Positions 15,233 to 24,303 of a stretch of 64,000 nucleotides of DNA are shown piece after piece. The notes under the pieces are model-generated. The model did not search any database. It was not told where the DNA came from and worked only from the letters and a program-made list of their open reading frames with translations. The position numbers were made by a program, and so were the translations under genes. This DNA comes from Bacteroidales bacterium (GTDB lineage Bacteria; Bacteroidota; Bacteroidia; Bacteroidales; VadinHA17): assembly GCA_017999895.1 (NCBI GenBank), contig JAGNKY010000004.1, positions 124,001-188,000 on the forward strand, written 5' to 3'. Every line of letters begins with the position of its first letter. Within the stretch, counting starts at the first letter, position 1.

Positions 15233-15267
15233 TTTAATAAATTTCTACATTCGAGATAATTCAATCA

Positions 15268-15393
15268 ATGATTACGATTAATCCGGTAAATCGAAATCAA
15301 TTCGTAAATTTTATACAATCAAGCACTTCGGAAATGCATAAAGATGCACAGAAACAAAGACTAAATAAAATACTTAGCAAGATTGAAAAATAG
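15268..15393 (+). CDS. Possible 41-aa peptide or gene relic
   Basis: ATG frame encoding MITINPVNRNQFVNFIQ and then KDAQKQRLNKILSKIEK. It could be the N-terminus of a lost gene. No motif, no promoter-like box and no partner support it. Confidence 0.15.
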   Translation: MITINPVNRNQFVNFIQSSTSEMHKDAQKQRLNKILSKIEK

Positions 15394-15471
15394 AAAACTC
15401 GCTTATTTCATCATTCGTTATTCGGTGTTAGATATTCATTCGGCGTTCGATATTCAACAATCTCACGCTGC

Positions 15472-17940
15472 CTAAAAATCAAGCTCCACAACTGTAATTC
15501 CCGCCCCTCCCATTTCGACATGTTCGTCATGAAATGATTTCACAACATCGAGAGTGGACAGGTAGTTACGAACAAGCTCCCTGAGAATCCCATTGCCTTT
15601 TCCGTGAAGGATACGCAGGTTTTTATGATTCACCATCACTGCGTCGTCAATAAGATTACGAACTTTTTCAAGAGCCTCATCCCCTCTCGCCCCGCGTATA
15701 TCTATCTCGGGTTGAAAGCGCAGTTTCCGCTCGCTGATAAGAGGATCGGTCACAACTACAGGCATTTCTTTTCTAAGACTCTTTTTATACTCCGACTTGC
15801 TTATCCGGATTACTTTATCAACCGAAACCTGCAATCGGAAAGAACCTGTTTCTACAGTAACCATGTCGTCCTTTATTTCCACTGCCTCGCCGATAATATC
15901 AATATCGGGAAGTTTTATTGCATCTCCAGGTTTAAGAGTGGATACCTCTGTCTTTTCATTATCCTGTTTTACCGTCTTTGTTTTCCTTATTATCTTTCTT
16001 GCTTTTTCGCTGAGTTCCTGTAGCTTATTATCAGGAATCACGTTTTCTTCTTTTTGGATTATTTCTTTTTTATAATCCTCCAATTTTTGCCGCACCTCTT
16101 TTGTCTTTTCCTTTTCTGCCTGCGTTTCCCTTATCTGTCGTATCGTATTTTCAATGATACGGTTCGATTCTTCGAGCATTCTTCCTGCCTCTTCCTTAGC
16201 CCCTGAAATTATTTTCTTTCTCAGTTCCTTGATTTGCGATAGCTCCTTTTCATATTCTTCGATGATCTGTTCAAGACGCTTTTCTTCCTGGCGTATGTTC
16301 TGTCTTTTAGTCTCCCAGTATCGTTTATCGCGTGCGATATCCTTAAGGTGCCGGTCGTATTTTACATTCTTAACTCCTGCTTTCTGTGATGCCTCTTCGA
16401 GTATATCGGAAGGAAGTCCGATTTTTCGGGCTATTTCAAAGGCAAAAGAACTTCCGGGTTTCCCTATGTCGAGTTTGAACAGCGGTTGCATCAGATGATT
16501 ATCGAACAACATTGCACCGTTTATTATGCCTTCGTTTACGGATGCAAAATATTTCAGGTTCGAATAATGAGTTGTAACAACTCCATAAGTCCCGGTTTTG
16601 ATAAGTCCGGCCAGTATTGCTTCGGCCAGGGCGCCACCAAGAACCGGTTCTGTCCCTGACCCAAGTTCATCAATGAGTATTAAAGTCTCAGGTGTGGCAT
16701 TCCTCAGAAAATATTTCATGTTCAACAGATGGGAACTATACGTGCTCAGATCATTATCAATACTTTGCTCGTCGCCAATGTCAATAAATATGTTTTTGAA
16801 TATTCCTGCTTCAGACTCTTCTGCCACCGGTATTGTATAACCACACTGAAGCATATATTGAAGTAATCCTACAGTTTTCAGGCAAACCGATTTACCGCCG
16901 GCATTAGGACCTGAAACAAGAAGAATTCTGTTTTTCGGGTCGAGAGTTATATCGAGAGGCACAACCTCTTTACCGGGCGTCTTTTTAAATGTCTCATGAA
17001 GAAGAGGATGAACAGCTTTCTTCCATGAGAGTCCTGCAACGGCGAAAAGTGATGGTTTTACGGAACCAAGTTGAATTCCGAGCAATGCTTTTGCCCTTAT
17101 GTAATCTATTTCACCCAGAAACTCATTGGAAATGAGAAGGTCATCAATATATATACGTATATTATCGGCAAATGTTACAAGAATACGTACGATTTCCTTC
17201 CGCTCCTCATATTCAAGCTCCACTATTTCATTGTTCAGTTCGACAACCTCTGCAGGTTCGATGAATACGGTTTTACCGGATGATGAGCGGTCGTGTATGA
17301 GGCCAGCTATTTTTCGCTTCCCTGAAGTACTAACCGGGATTACCCCTCTTCCGTTTCGAACCGAAACATTGGCCTCAGCTTCGACAATCCCCTCATCCTG
17401 CGCCTGTTTTAATATCATATTAAGCCGTCTCGATACAAGTGCGCTTTTGGAAGCAATTTCCGATCTTATTCTTTTAAGCTCAGTAGAAGCCGTATCTCTT
17501 ACATTACCATGCCGGTCAATTATCCTGTCGATGGCATCAATAATATAAGGATAAAATTTCACATTTACCGTAAGCGACTTTAGAGTCGGGTATCTCGAGT
17601 CATCTCTTGCCTTGAAATAATTCAGAACCAACTTCAGACACTCAAGGAATTTTTTCATATCGAATATTTCCTGCACCTCAGGAAAAGTACCCTCAATCTT
17701 CAATTTATTCAGAATAAGGGAAATATCCTTATAATTTTCTGAAGGGAATGGATCGTCAAATGAAAGTAGCTTCTGGAATTCCCATGTTTTAGAAAGCTCG
17801 AGTTGTATCAGATTGAAATCTGTCATAAAAACAGTATTTTCCGCATGTTTCACACCAAGCTGACTCAGACATTTATCTACCGTCATCCTGCGTATGCGGT
17901 CAAAACCTGTTTTTATTTCAAAATCCTCAGGGAAAATCAT
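15472..17940 (-). CDS. mutS2: Endonuclease MutS2
   Basis: The protein is 822 residues from the ATG at 17940. Walker A GPNAGGKS lies at about 344-351 and the ABC-type Walker B ILIDELGSG further on. A long coiled coil (EEKRLEQIIEEYEKELSQIKELRKK) follows. The C-terminal Smr domain has DIRGARGDEA and LRILHGKGNGILR. MutS2 proteins act on branched DNA and limit recombination, and in some species they split collided ribosomes. The frame is open to 17970, but a -7-like box (17968-17975) overlaps that first ATG, so the later start is chosen. It is the first clearly chromosomal gene to the right of the array. Confidence 0.95.
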   Translation of the reverse strand: MIFPEDFEIKTGFDRIRRMTVDKCLSQLGVKHAENTVFMTDFNLIQLELSKTWEFQKLLSFDDPFPSENYKDISLILNKLKIEGTFPEVQEIFDMKKFLECLKLVLNYFKARDDSRYPTLKSLTVNVKFYPYIIDAIDRIIDRHGNVRDTASTELKRIRSEIASKSALVSRRLNMILKQAQDEGIVEAEANVSVRNGRGVIPVSTSGKRKIAGLIHDRSSSGKTVFIEPAEVVELNNEIVELEYEERKEIVRILVTFADNIRIYIDDLLISNEFLGEIDYIRAKALLGIQLGSVKPSLFAVAGLSWKKAVHPLLHETFKKTPGKEVVPLDITLDPKNRILLVSGPNAGGKSVCLKTVGLLQYMLQCGYTIPVAEESEAGIFKNIFIDIGDEQSIDNDLSTYSSHLLNMKYFLRNATPETLILIDELGSGTEPVLGGALAEAILAGLIKTGTYGVVTTHYSNLKYFASVNEGIINGAMLFDNHLMQPLFKLDIGKPGSSFAFEIARKIGLPSDILEEASQKAGVKNVKYDRHLKDIARDKRYWETKRQNIRQEEKRLEQIIEEYEKELSQIKELRKKIISGAKEEAGRMLEESNRIIENTIRQIRETQAEKEKTKEVRQKLEDYKKEIIQKEENVIPDNKLQELSEKARKIIRKTKTVKQDNEKTEVSTLKPGDAIKLPDIDIIGEAVEIKDDMVTVETGSFRLQVSVDKVIRISKSEYKKSLRKEMPVVVTDPLISERKLRFQPEIDIRGARGDEALEKVRNLIDDAVMVNHKNLRILHGKGNGILRELVRNYLSTLDVVKSFHDEHVEMGGAGITVVELDF

Positions 17941-17967
17941 CTTCTTATCACGATATTCAGAACGATA

Positions 17968-17975
17968 CAAAAGTA
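17968..17975 (-). promoter_or_regulatory. Candidate -7 box for mutS2
   Basis: On the minus strand this reads TACTTTTG, a full match to TAnnTTTG. Its position across the upstream-most possible ATG makes that start unlikely and supports a start at 17940. No -33 box is evident. Confidence 0.4.
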
Positions 17976-18171
17976 ATGTTAATTATTTTTAAATTAGTTT
18001 AAAACATTTATATTGCGGGTCACATTTTATCTAAATTTAACGGCAAACAAATCCTTCGACTTTGTTGTTTTTTGATGGCCTGATGGATTTGATTCTTTTG
18101 AAGTTATTTTTATAAATGTTTATCATGCATACAATTGATTTTGGTTTAATAAATTATAAATATATATAAAA

Positions 18172-19746
18172 ATGAAAATGAAAAGGTTATACTCGAGTTT
18201 GTTCTTTCTTGCATTCATTCCTCTGCTACTTACGGCACAGAAGGAAAATGTCGATCTTGCTATGGTTTACAAGATCAAGCAGGAAGGGTGGCGTGGAAAC
18301 TCTATAGAAGAATTTGCTTTTGGGCTGACTGATTTTGTTGGCCCGAGGCTTACGGGTTCAACTGGCGGTAATCGCGGCAATGAATGGGCAAAAAAGAAGA
18401 TGGAAGAAATAGGTCTTCAAAATGTCAGAATTGAAGAAGCGAGAGATTTTACGAGAGGTGGATGGGATAATCTGAAAACTTATGCTGCAATGACCGAACC
18501 TTATTATGCAAGTTTCGCCTGCAATCCGGTTGCATGGACTGGTAGCACAAAGGGTCTGATAAAGTCGGAAGTGGTTTTGATAAATGCCCGTACTGAAGCA
18601 GAGCTGGAAAAATATAAAGGAAAACTATCGGGAAAGATTCTGCTCATGCCATCAACATCTACTTATGAGGTAAATTTCAATCCTCTTGCGAACCGGTACA
18701 CTGATGAACAGTTAAAGGAATTGTCAAAAGCATCCGATGGGGGAGCTTTAGCCAGAAGGCCACAAGCCGACATTGGACAAATGCTGGCACAGAGAATTTT
18801 ACAGACCAAAATACAGGAAATGGCGAAAGAGGAAGGAGTAGCAGTAATAATAAACAATGCCGGAAATTTTAATGTTCCACGTTCCAATGCTGCCGATTAC
18901 AAGTGGGGCGACCCGGAACCTATTCCACAGCTTAATCTTTCGGTGGAGGCTTATGGTAGAATGGTCCGACTTATTAATCATGATGTTCCTGTAGTGATGG
19001 AAATTGAAATACAAAACAGATTCTTCGAAAGTCCAAAGATATATAACGTTATAGGAGAGATTCCCGGCACCGACAAGTTACTCAAAGATGAGATAGTGCT
19101 TATAGGTGCTCATATTGATTCATGGCATGGTGGAACCGGAGCTGCAGATAATGCGTCGGGGTGTGTGGTGATGCTCGAGGCAATGAGAATTTTAAAAAGC
19201 CTGAATGCCGCTCCACGAAGAACCATCAGAGTAGCTCTATGGGGAGGTGAAGAACAAGGGCTCAACGGTTCACGGGGATATGCGGAAAAATATTTGATGG
19301 ATATGGCAACCAGAAATAAAAAACCAGGTTGGGCAAAATTTGCTGGTTATTTCAATATGGATAATGGCACAGGAAAATACAGGGGTATTTATATGCAGTC
19401 GAACGAACTGATGAGGCCTATATTCGAAGAGTGGCTTAAACCTTTTGCTGATATGGGATGTTCAACAATAACTATCAGAAACACCAGCGGAACAGACCAT
19501 CTGTCGTTTGACAGCGCAGGTCTTCCTGCTTTCCAGTTCATACAGGATCCTATTGAATACGGCCGCGGATACCATACTGTGATGGATACCTACGACAGGC
19601 TTCTGATGAACGATTTAAGGCATAACGCCATCATAACCGCTTCATTTGCATGGTTTGCGGCACAGCGCGACGTCAAGCTTCCTGGTAAACCGGATATGCC
19701 ACGCACACAGGAACAGACATCTGGAGGAAGGCCGTTAGGATACTGA
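18172..19746 (+). CDS. Secreted M28-family metallopeptidase
   Basis: This 524-residue protein starts with a signal peptide (KRLYSSLFFLAFIPLLLTAQ). A protease-associated-like region lies at about 130-270 (TKGLIKSEVVLINARTEAEL, VAVIINNAGNF). The catalytic part has GAHIDSWHGGTGAADNASG (zinc ligands His and Asp), WGGEEQGLNGS (catalytic Glu and ligand Glu) and TDHLSFDSAGLPAFQF (last His ligand). This is the aminopeptidase/carboxypeptidase-Q-like layout. It probably releases amino acids from peptides in the periplasm or outside the cell. It is a lone gene, convergent with the methyltransferase gene to the right. Confidence 0.92.
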   Translation: MKMKRLYSSLFFLAFIPLLLTAQKENVDLAMVYKIKQEGWRGNSIEEFAFGLTDFVGPRLTGSTGGNRGNEWAKKKMEEIGLQNVRIEEARDFTRGGWDNLKTYAAMTEPYYASFACNPVAWTGSTKGLIKSEVVLINARTEAELEKYKGKLSGKILLMPSTSTYEVNFNPLANRYTDEQLKELSKASDGGALARRPQADIGQMLAQRILQTKIQEMAKEEGVAVIINNAGNFNVPRSNAADYKWGDPEPIPQLNLSVEAYGRMVRLINHDVPVVMEIEIQNRFFESPKIYNVIGEIPGTDKLLKDEIVLIGAHIDSWHGGTGAADNASGCVVMLEAMRILKSLNAAPRRTIRVALWGGEEQGLNGSRGYAEKYLMDMATRNKKPGWAKFAGYFNMDNGTGKYRGIYMQSNELMRPIFEEWLKPFADMGCSTITIRNTSGTDHLSFDSAGLPAFQFIQDPIEYGRGYHTVMDTYDRLLMNDLRHNAIITASFAWFAAQRDVKLPGKPDMPRTQEQTSGGRPLGY

Positions 19747-19770
19747 TGTCTTTTATTTCAGGACCTGAAA

Positions 19771-20961
19771 TTATTCGATATATAAAACAAGGCCCTTCAG
19801 GTACTCACTTTCCGGATGATAGATATTTACCGGATGGTCGGGCGACTGACCTGGCTGGCTGATTATTTTCACCTTTCGGCCGGTATTTGCTGCAGAAACA
19901 AAAACCGACTTTCTGAAGTTTTCTTTTGTTACTACCTGTGAGCATGAAAAAGTAAATATGATGCCTCCGGGTTTGATGTTCTCTATAGCCTTCATATTAA
20001 GTCTTTTATAACCCTGGAGTGCATTCGAAAGCACATCATTATGTTTTGCAAATGCCGGAGGATCGAGTATAATAAGGTCGTATTTATTTTCTGAAGAAGC
20101 AAGAAAATCGAATGCATCGGCCTGATATGATGTATGTCTGGAATCTGTCCCGTAATTGAGCCTCACATTCTCATCGGCCAGTGCGATTGCCGGTCCGGAA
20201 CTGTCAACAGTATGAACAAGAGCGGCATTTTTCATCGCATAAACAGAAAAACTTCCGGTATATCCGAAAAGATTAAGGACATAACGACGTGAAGAATACT
20301 CCTGAACTAATTTTCTGTTTTCACGCTGGTCAATAAAGAAACCTGTTTTCTGACCTGTAATAAAGTCAACCCGAAACTTATAACCGTTTTCCGTTACAAT
20401 GACCGGATCAGACTCTCCTGTTATAAACTCGTTGACGGGGTGGATACCTGATTTATACGGAACTGTTGCCTCGCTCTTATCATATATGGCTTTTACTTTT
20501 TTGTCATGTTTATCGAGCACTTCTGTTAATATTTCTGCAATCATTTTTCGTATTCCGTACATTCCTGCGGAATGCATCTGAATAACAACCACACCATTAT
20601 AATAATCGGCAATAAGTCCAGGAAGATTATCGCCTTCGGCATGAATCAGCCTGAAAACATTTGTATTCTCTGAATTCAGCAGTCCAAGTTTCAACCTGTA
20701 TTCCACAGCAGCCGATATAATTTTGCAAAAGAAATCTCTATCGGGCACAATTTTTTCGAATGAAAGTATCCTTACAGCTATCGAGGCGGGCTGATAATGG
20801 CCAACGGCAAGAAATTCTTCCTTGTTATCGTAAACTTCAACAATATCACCTTCGGCAGGATTGCCATATATTTTCTTAATAGCTCCTGAAAATATCCATG
20901 GATGATATCTACGAACCGACTGGTCTTTCCCCGACTTCAGGATGATTTTTTTATCAATCAT
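19771..20961 (-). CDS. RlmI-like 23S rRNA (cytosine-C5) methyltransferase
   Basis: From the ATG at 20961 the protein is 396 residues; the frame also allows 20982. The N-terminal PUA-like part (KSGKDQSVRRYHPWIFSGAIKK) is followed by the Rossmann fold with VLNLFGYTGSFSVYAMKNAA and the catalytic-type LIILDPPAFAKH. The Cys region FTFSCSQVV lies near the end. RlmI methylates C1962 in E. coli 23S rRNA; the exact site in this organism is inferred. The upstream exonuclease gene ends 22 bases away and is on the same strand, so they are probably cotranscribed. Confidence 0.9.
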   Translation of the reverse strand: MIDKKIILKSGKDQSVRRYHPWIFSGAIKKIYGNPAEGDIVEVYDNKEEFLAVGHYQPASIAVRILSFEKIVPDRDFFCKIISAAVEYRLKLGLLNSENTNVFRLIHAEGDNLPGLIADYYNGVVVIQMHSAGMYGIRKMIAEILTEVLDKHDKKVKAIYDKSEATVPYKSGIHPVNEFITGESDPVIVTENGYKFRVDFITGQKTGFFIDQRENRKLVQEYSSRRYVLNLFGYTGSFSVYAMKNAALVHTVDSSGPAIALADENVRLNYGTDSRHTSYQADAFDFLASSENKYDLIILDPPAFAKHNDVLSNALQGYKRLNMKAIENIKPGGIIFTFSCSQVVTKENFRKSVFVSAANTGRKVKIISQPGQSPDHPVNIYHPESEYLKGLVLYIE

Positions 20962-20983
20962 ATAAAAGTTTACTATTCGCAAT

Positions 20984-21571
20984 CTACTCTGTCTCCCTTA
21001 ATTTTTTAAATATCTCATAACATACCCATGCGTCTGTTGCAGCATAAATCTTCTGGGCATCGCTCAAAACTTCTGCATTCCAGTTAGTAACCTGTTGCCT
21101 TTTTGATATTCTGAATCCCAGAATAATAGCGGTTAGTTTTTTTAGGCTCGCGCTTTCTATCCCATATTCTTTTGCCATATTCTGCAGATCAACAAAACCT
21201 GCAGGTTGAAATTCAGTCACATTTCTTAAAATTCTAAGATCATTGTTTACTGCAACTCCGGCCTTTATTATGCCAGGGTCGGAAAGAATCTCCAGCAGGC
21301 CGGCCGGCAATCCTATTTTGTTTATTCTGAAAAGTATTGCAGTGTTATCGAAAGCCAGTTGTAACAGTGATACCCTATTTCTTTTTCCTTTTTTGAAGGA
21401 AGGTTTCGTCTCTGTATCAAAGCCCAGATATTTTTGTTTTTTAAGTAGATTCAAATAATAGTGAATATTTTCAGAAGATTCAACTGTCAGAATTTTACCC
21501 TGAAAACTGCCCTGCTTATAATTATTAAGCTCATCCGTAGTGATATCTGATAAATATTTATTTTCCGACAT
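20984..21571 (-). CDS. RNase D-like 3'-5' exonuclease
   Basis: This 195-residue protein is a single DnaQ/RNase D exonuclease domain. Exo I is LGFDTETKPSF with the first Asp and Glu. Exo II is GVAVNNDLRIL with Asp. Exo III is in the IYAATDAWVCYEIF region with the last Asp. No HRDC domain is present, unlike full-length RNase D. It overlaps the gene upstream by 14 bases and lies in a four-gene minus-strand run with recQ, so a DNA or RNA repair role is plausible. Confidence 0.9.
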   Translation of the reverse strand: MSENKYLSDITTDELNNYKQGSFQGKILTVESSENIHYYLNLLKKQKYLGFDTETKPSFKKGKRNRVSLLQLAFDNTAILFRINKIGLPAGLLEILSDPGIIKAGVAVNNDLRILRNVTEFQPAGFVDLQNMAKEYGIESASLKKLTAIILGFRISKRQQVTNWNAEVLSDAQKIYAATDAWVCYEIFKKLRETE

Positions 21572-22184
21572 TTTTCCTGAAATCTTTTTGACGTCTGCTT
21601 ATAAACCATTTTTCTCTCTGCATTTCAGATTTCTCATCTGTTATATCCTCAGGTTGTTTACCGATTTCTTCACCGGAATAAATTAACTTATGTATTGCTC
21701 TCAACGAATTAACTAGTTTTTGTCCCCAGTAGTTCTCGAAATTCATTTTACATTCCCATATTGCATCGTTCATTATCTCATTTGTACCGGTCTGGTAAAG
21801 AATAACGAAGTCCTTCAGATCCTGGTATATATCTGCAAGATTTTCGGCCAGGCTTGCTGTAATGGGGACTTCAGATTCCTTCATTCTTTCATCAAAAACT
21901 TCGAGAAAAGCGTCGGCTGTACCAAGTTTCGACAAAAAAACATCATGAATTCTATTCCAGTCGGATTCTTTAACGAATTTTTCATTTCCTTCCTCGAAAT
22001 AAGGTTCTAAGTCGGGCAGAAGCGATGCTTTCAAATAAATAAAAGGAAGTAATCGCTGAAGGATTTTCAGCATATTAACAGCTTCTATTTCAGAAGCATG
22101 TTCGGCATACTTGCAGAATTCGTTTGCCGAAGCAACAAATTCAACAATAGTGCCAGAAAATAGAGAATCCGGTTTTCTCTTCAT
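21558..22184 (-). CDS. DUF5063 family protein
   Basis: This 208-residue helical protein has no signal peptide. The segments FVASANEFCKYAEHASEIEAVNMLKILQRLLPFIYLKASLLP and LAENLADIYQDLKDFVILYQTG fit the DUF5063 family, whose function is unknown. The gene sits between recQ and the exonuclease and overlaps the latter, a linkage that recurs in Bacteroidota and suggests a shared role. A -7-like box lies 20 bases upstream. Confidence 0.75.
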   Translation of the reverse strand: MKRKPDSLFSGTIVEFVASANEFCKYAEHASEIEAVNMLKILQRLLPFIYLKASLLPDLEPYFEEGNEKFVKESDWNRIHDVFLSKLGTADAFLEVFDERMKESEVPITASLAENLADIYQDLKDFVILYQTGTNEIMNDAIWECKMNFENYWGQKLVNSLRAIHKLIYSGEEIGKQPEDITDEKSEMQREKWFISRRQKDFRKNVGK

Positions 22185-22203
22185 GAATCAGTTAAATAAG
22201 CTG

Positions 22204-22211
22204 CAAAATTA
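22204..22211 (-). promoter_or_regulatory. Candidate -7 box for the DUF5063-exonuclease-methyltransferase genes
   Basis: The minus strand reads TAATTTTG, matching TAnnTTTG, with the ATG 20 bases downstream. It lies in the 34-base gap after recQ, so the following genes may have their own promoter. Confidence 0.35.
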
Positions 22212-22218
22212 GTTAAAA

Positions 22219-24135
22219 TTATTGTTTTTCTGTCCAGTGGAGTTTTAGCCGTTCATCTTTTAAAATTTTATTATGGTCGAGCAGCCAGCGGATTACTTTA
22301 ATTACTTTTTCTTCCGGATATTGCACTTTTGAAACAAGTTCTCTTGCATCGGGATTTTCGACTGCCAGGATTGATTTTATTTCTTCCAGGATGATATCGA
22401 ATTCATATCTACTGAGTTCCAGTTCGTTTCTTTTCCTGCATACGTCGCATATTCCGCATCTATCAGATTCCTCTCCAAAATATTCAAGAAGCATAACCGA
22501 TCTGCATCTGGTTTCAGATTCGGCATATTCTAACATTTTCTCGAGCCTCATCATATATTTTTCCTTTACATGCAAGTAGTTTTCAGGTGAGATGGAGAGT
22601 GATTTCCTGTCGAGTCTCTCCTCTGTAAAAATAATAAGAGGGGATTTTTTGCCTGGAATATAATGTATTATATTGGAAGATGAAAGCCTTACCAGAAACT
22701 GATATACTGTATCTCGGCTTATACCTGCTTTCCCTGCAAGCATTTCCTCATTTATTGGGACGTATTCAGTGAACATTCCGGTATATGATCGGAGAAGTAA
22801 TTTAATGAATTTATCGTATGTTTCGTTTGCAACCTGGAATTTATAGAGTTCGTCTCTGCCGACAATAAAATGAACTCTCGACGGATTGTTTATTTCCTCG
22901 GTGAATTCAAGATAGCCTTCGCGCTGGAGGAACATAAGGCTATTATAAGTGTCAATAACCGGAAGCCTATATTTAGAAACAAAATCTTGCATATTGAAAT
23001 CATGAACTGAATCTTTGCCTGATCCCACAGGTACCTGTAGATAATTGCATAAAAGTTCGTAAATATCCTTTATTTTTTCAATCGGAGGAAATTTATGAGC
23101 AATACTCTTTTTTAGCCTGGTTTTATCGCCTTCCGAAAAAAGCAGCACTGCCCATGAAGGTTTATTATCTCTTCCTGCTCGGCCTGTCTCTTGAAAATAC
23201 GACTCGATTGATTCGGGAATATCCCAGTGTATGACGAATCTTACATCTGGTTTATCGATGCCCATTCCGAATGCATTTGTAGCTACGATTATACGGGTCT
23301 GCCCCGACGACCAAGAGGTTTGTTTTTTATCTCTCAATTCCTGCGACAGCCCTGCATGATAATAATCGGCGCTGAATCCTTTATCTGCAAGCATTTCGGC
23401 CACTTCATGCGATTTTTTTCTGCTGCGCACATAAATTATTCCACTTCCTTTAACTTTACTTAAAGAATTAATGAGATAGCCATTTTTGTCCTCAACTTTT
23501 CTTACCAGATAAGAAATATTTTTTCTGCGGAAACTTGTTCGCAGCACATTTTTCTCTTTGAAGGCCAGTTTTTCCATGATATCTTCGGCAACTTTCGATG
23601 TAGCCGATGCTGTAAGTGCAAGAAAAGGTGGGTTTGTTTGAAGCAATTCACGTAACTCTACAATTCTCAAGTATGAAGGTCTGAAATCGTAACCCCATTG
23701 AGAGATACAATGAGCTTCATCAATAGCTACAAGTGACACGTTCAGACGCGGAGCCTTTGCCCGGAAGAGCTGCGTGGAAATTCTTTCTGGAGAAAGATAT
23801 AAAAATTTGTAATCGCCATAAATACAATTTTCAAGCGTGATTTCTATCTCTTCACGAGTCATACCCGAATGAATTGAGAGCGATTTTATTTCCAGATTAT
23901 TAAGCCTTGCCACCTGCTCCTTCATGAGAGCAATAAGGGGAGTTATTACAATACATATTCCTTCGGCCGCAATGCCGGGAACCTGAAAAGTTATGGATTT
24001 GCCGCCGCCTGTGGGCATCAATCCAAGTGTATCTTTCCCTTCAAGAACAGACCTTATTATTTCCTCCTGTAAGGGTTTGAAAGATGTAAATCCCCAGTAC
24101 TTCGTCAATATCTTCCTGCACTCTTCAATGTCCAT
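22219..24135 (-). CDS. recQ: RecQ-family ATP-dependent DNA helicase
   Basis: This 638-residue protein has Walker A TGGGKSITFQ near residue 40, the DEAH box (AIDEAHCISQWGYDFR), the motif VATNAFGMGIDKPDVR, and motif VI QETGRAGRD. A zinc-binding segment follows at about 545-570 (Cys in ETRCRSV, then RCGICDVC). The C-terminal winged-helix region is present but no clear HRDC domain was seen. RecQ unwinds 3'-tailed DNA in recombination repair. Upstream DNA is shared with the divergent guaB gene. Confidence 0.95.
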   Translation of the reverse strand: MDIEECRKILTKYWGFTSFKPLQEEIIRSVLEGKDTLGLMPTGGGKSITFQVPGIAAEGICIVITPLIALMKEQVARLNNLEIKSLSIHSGMTREEIEITLENCIYGDYKFLYLSPERISTQLFRAKAPRLNVSLVAIDEAHCISQWGYDFRPSYLRIVELRELLQTNPPFLALTASATSKVAEDIMEKLAFKEKNVLRTSFRRKNISYLVRKVEDKNGYLINSLSKVKGSGIIYVRSRKKSHEVAEMLADKGFSADYYHAGLSQELRDKKQTSWSSGQTRIIVATNAFGMGIDKPDVRFVIHWDIPESIESYFQETGRAGRDNKPSWAVLLFSEGDKTRLKKSIAHKFPPIEKIKDIYELLCNYLQVPVGSGKDSVHDFNMQDFVSKYRLPVIDTYNSLMFLQREGYLEFTEEINNPSRVHFIVGRDELYKFQVANETYDKFIKLLLRSYTGMFTEYVPINEEMLAGKAGISRDTVYQFLVRLSSSNIIHYIPGKKSPLIIFTEERLDRKSLSISPENYLHVKEKYMMRLEKMLEYAESETRCRSVMLLEYFGEESDRCGICDVCRKRNELELSRYEFDIILEEIKSILAVENPDARELVSKVQYPEEKVIKVIRWLLDHNKILKDERLKLHWTEKQ

Positions 24136-24303
24136 CTAATAAGCCCGCTAATTAAACCAACCGATATCTATTTTTGGTTTTCTTTCGTTTATAGACAAAA
24201 ATAATAACTGTAATTCAATTTTTTACGATCTCATTAAAAACGGATCGTTATTTTCCAATAGCTTTTTTGTAAATTGCGACGGTAAAACCGAAAATATTCA
24301 GCA

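Larger units (their letters stand above)
15097..15471. other. End of the accessory region, mostly non-coding
   Basis: A left half site CATAACACG at 15106-15114 follows the lipoprotein. The second copy of the 41-base repeat is at 15192-15232. A 41-codon ATG frame at 15268-15393 (MITINPVNRNQFVNFIQSS and onward, then a Lys-rich end) may be a gene relic. At 15412-15456 TCATTCG...TTAGATAT and TCATTCGGCGTTCGATAT form a short imperfect tandem repeat. The GTTAGAT at 15427 could be a worn right core of the last site. Confidence 0.4.

Noticed and set aside
3323-15400. CRISPR array as an explanation for the repeats
   Set aside because: The repeats are over 100 bases, palindromic and variable, spaced by whole genes; there are no short constant repeats with spacers and no cas genes.
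3323-15400. REP/BIME or MITE-type elements as the source of the palindromes
   Set aside because: The sites differ in sequence while keeping the TAACA and CGTTR ends, and the duplicated unit breaks exactly at the core; MITEs would be near-identical with target duplications. Not fully excluded without a covariance search.
15604-17548. Several plus-strand frames of 70-140 codons
   Set aside because: They are antisense to mutS2, which has full-length domain support.
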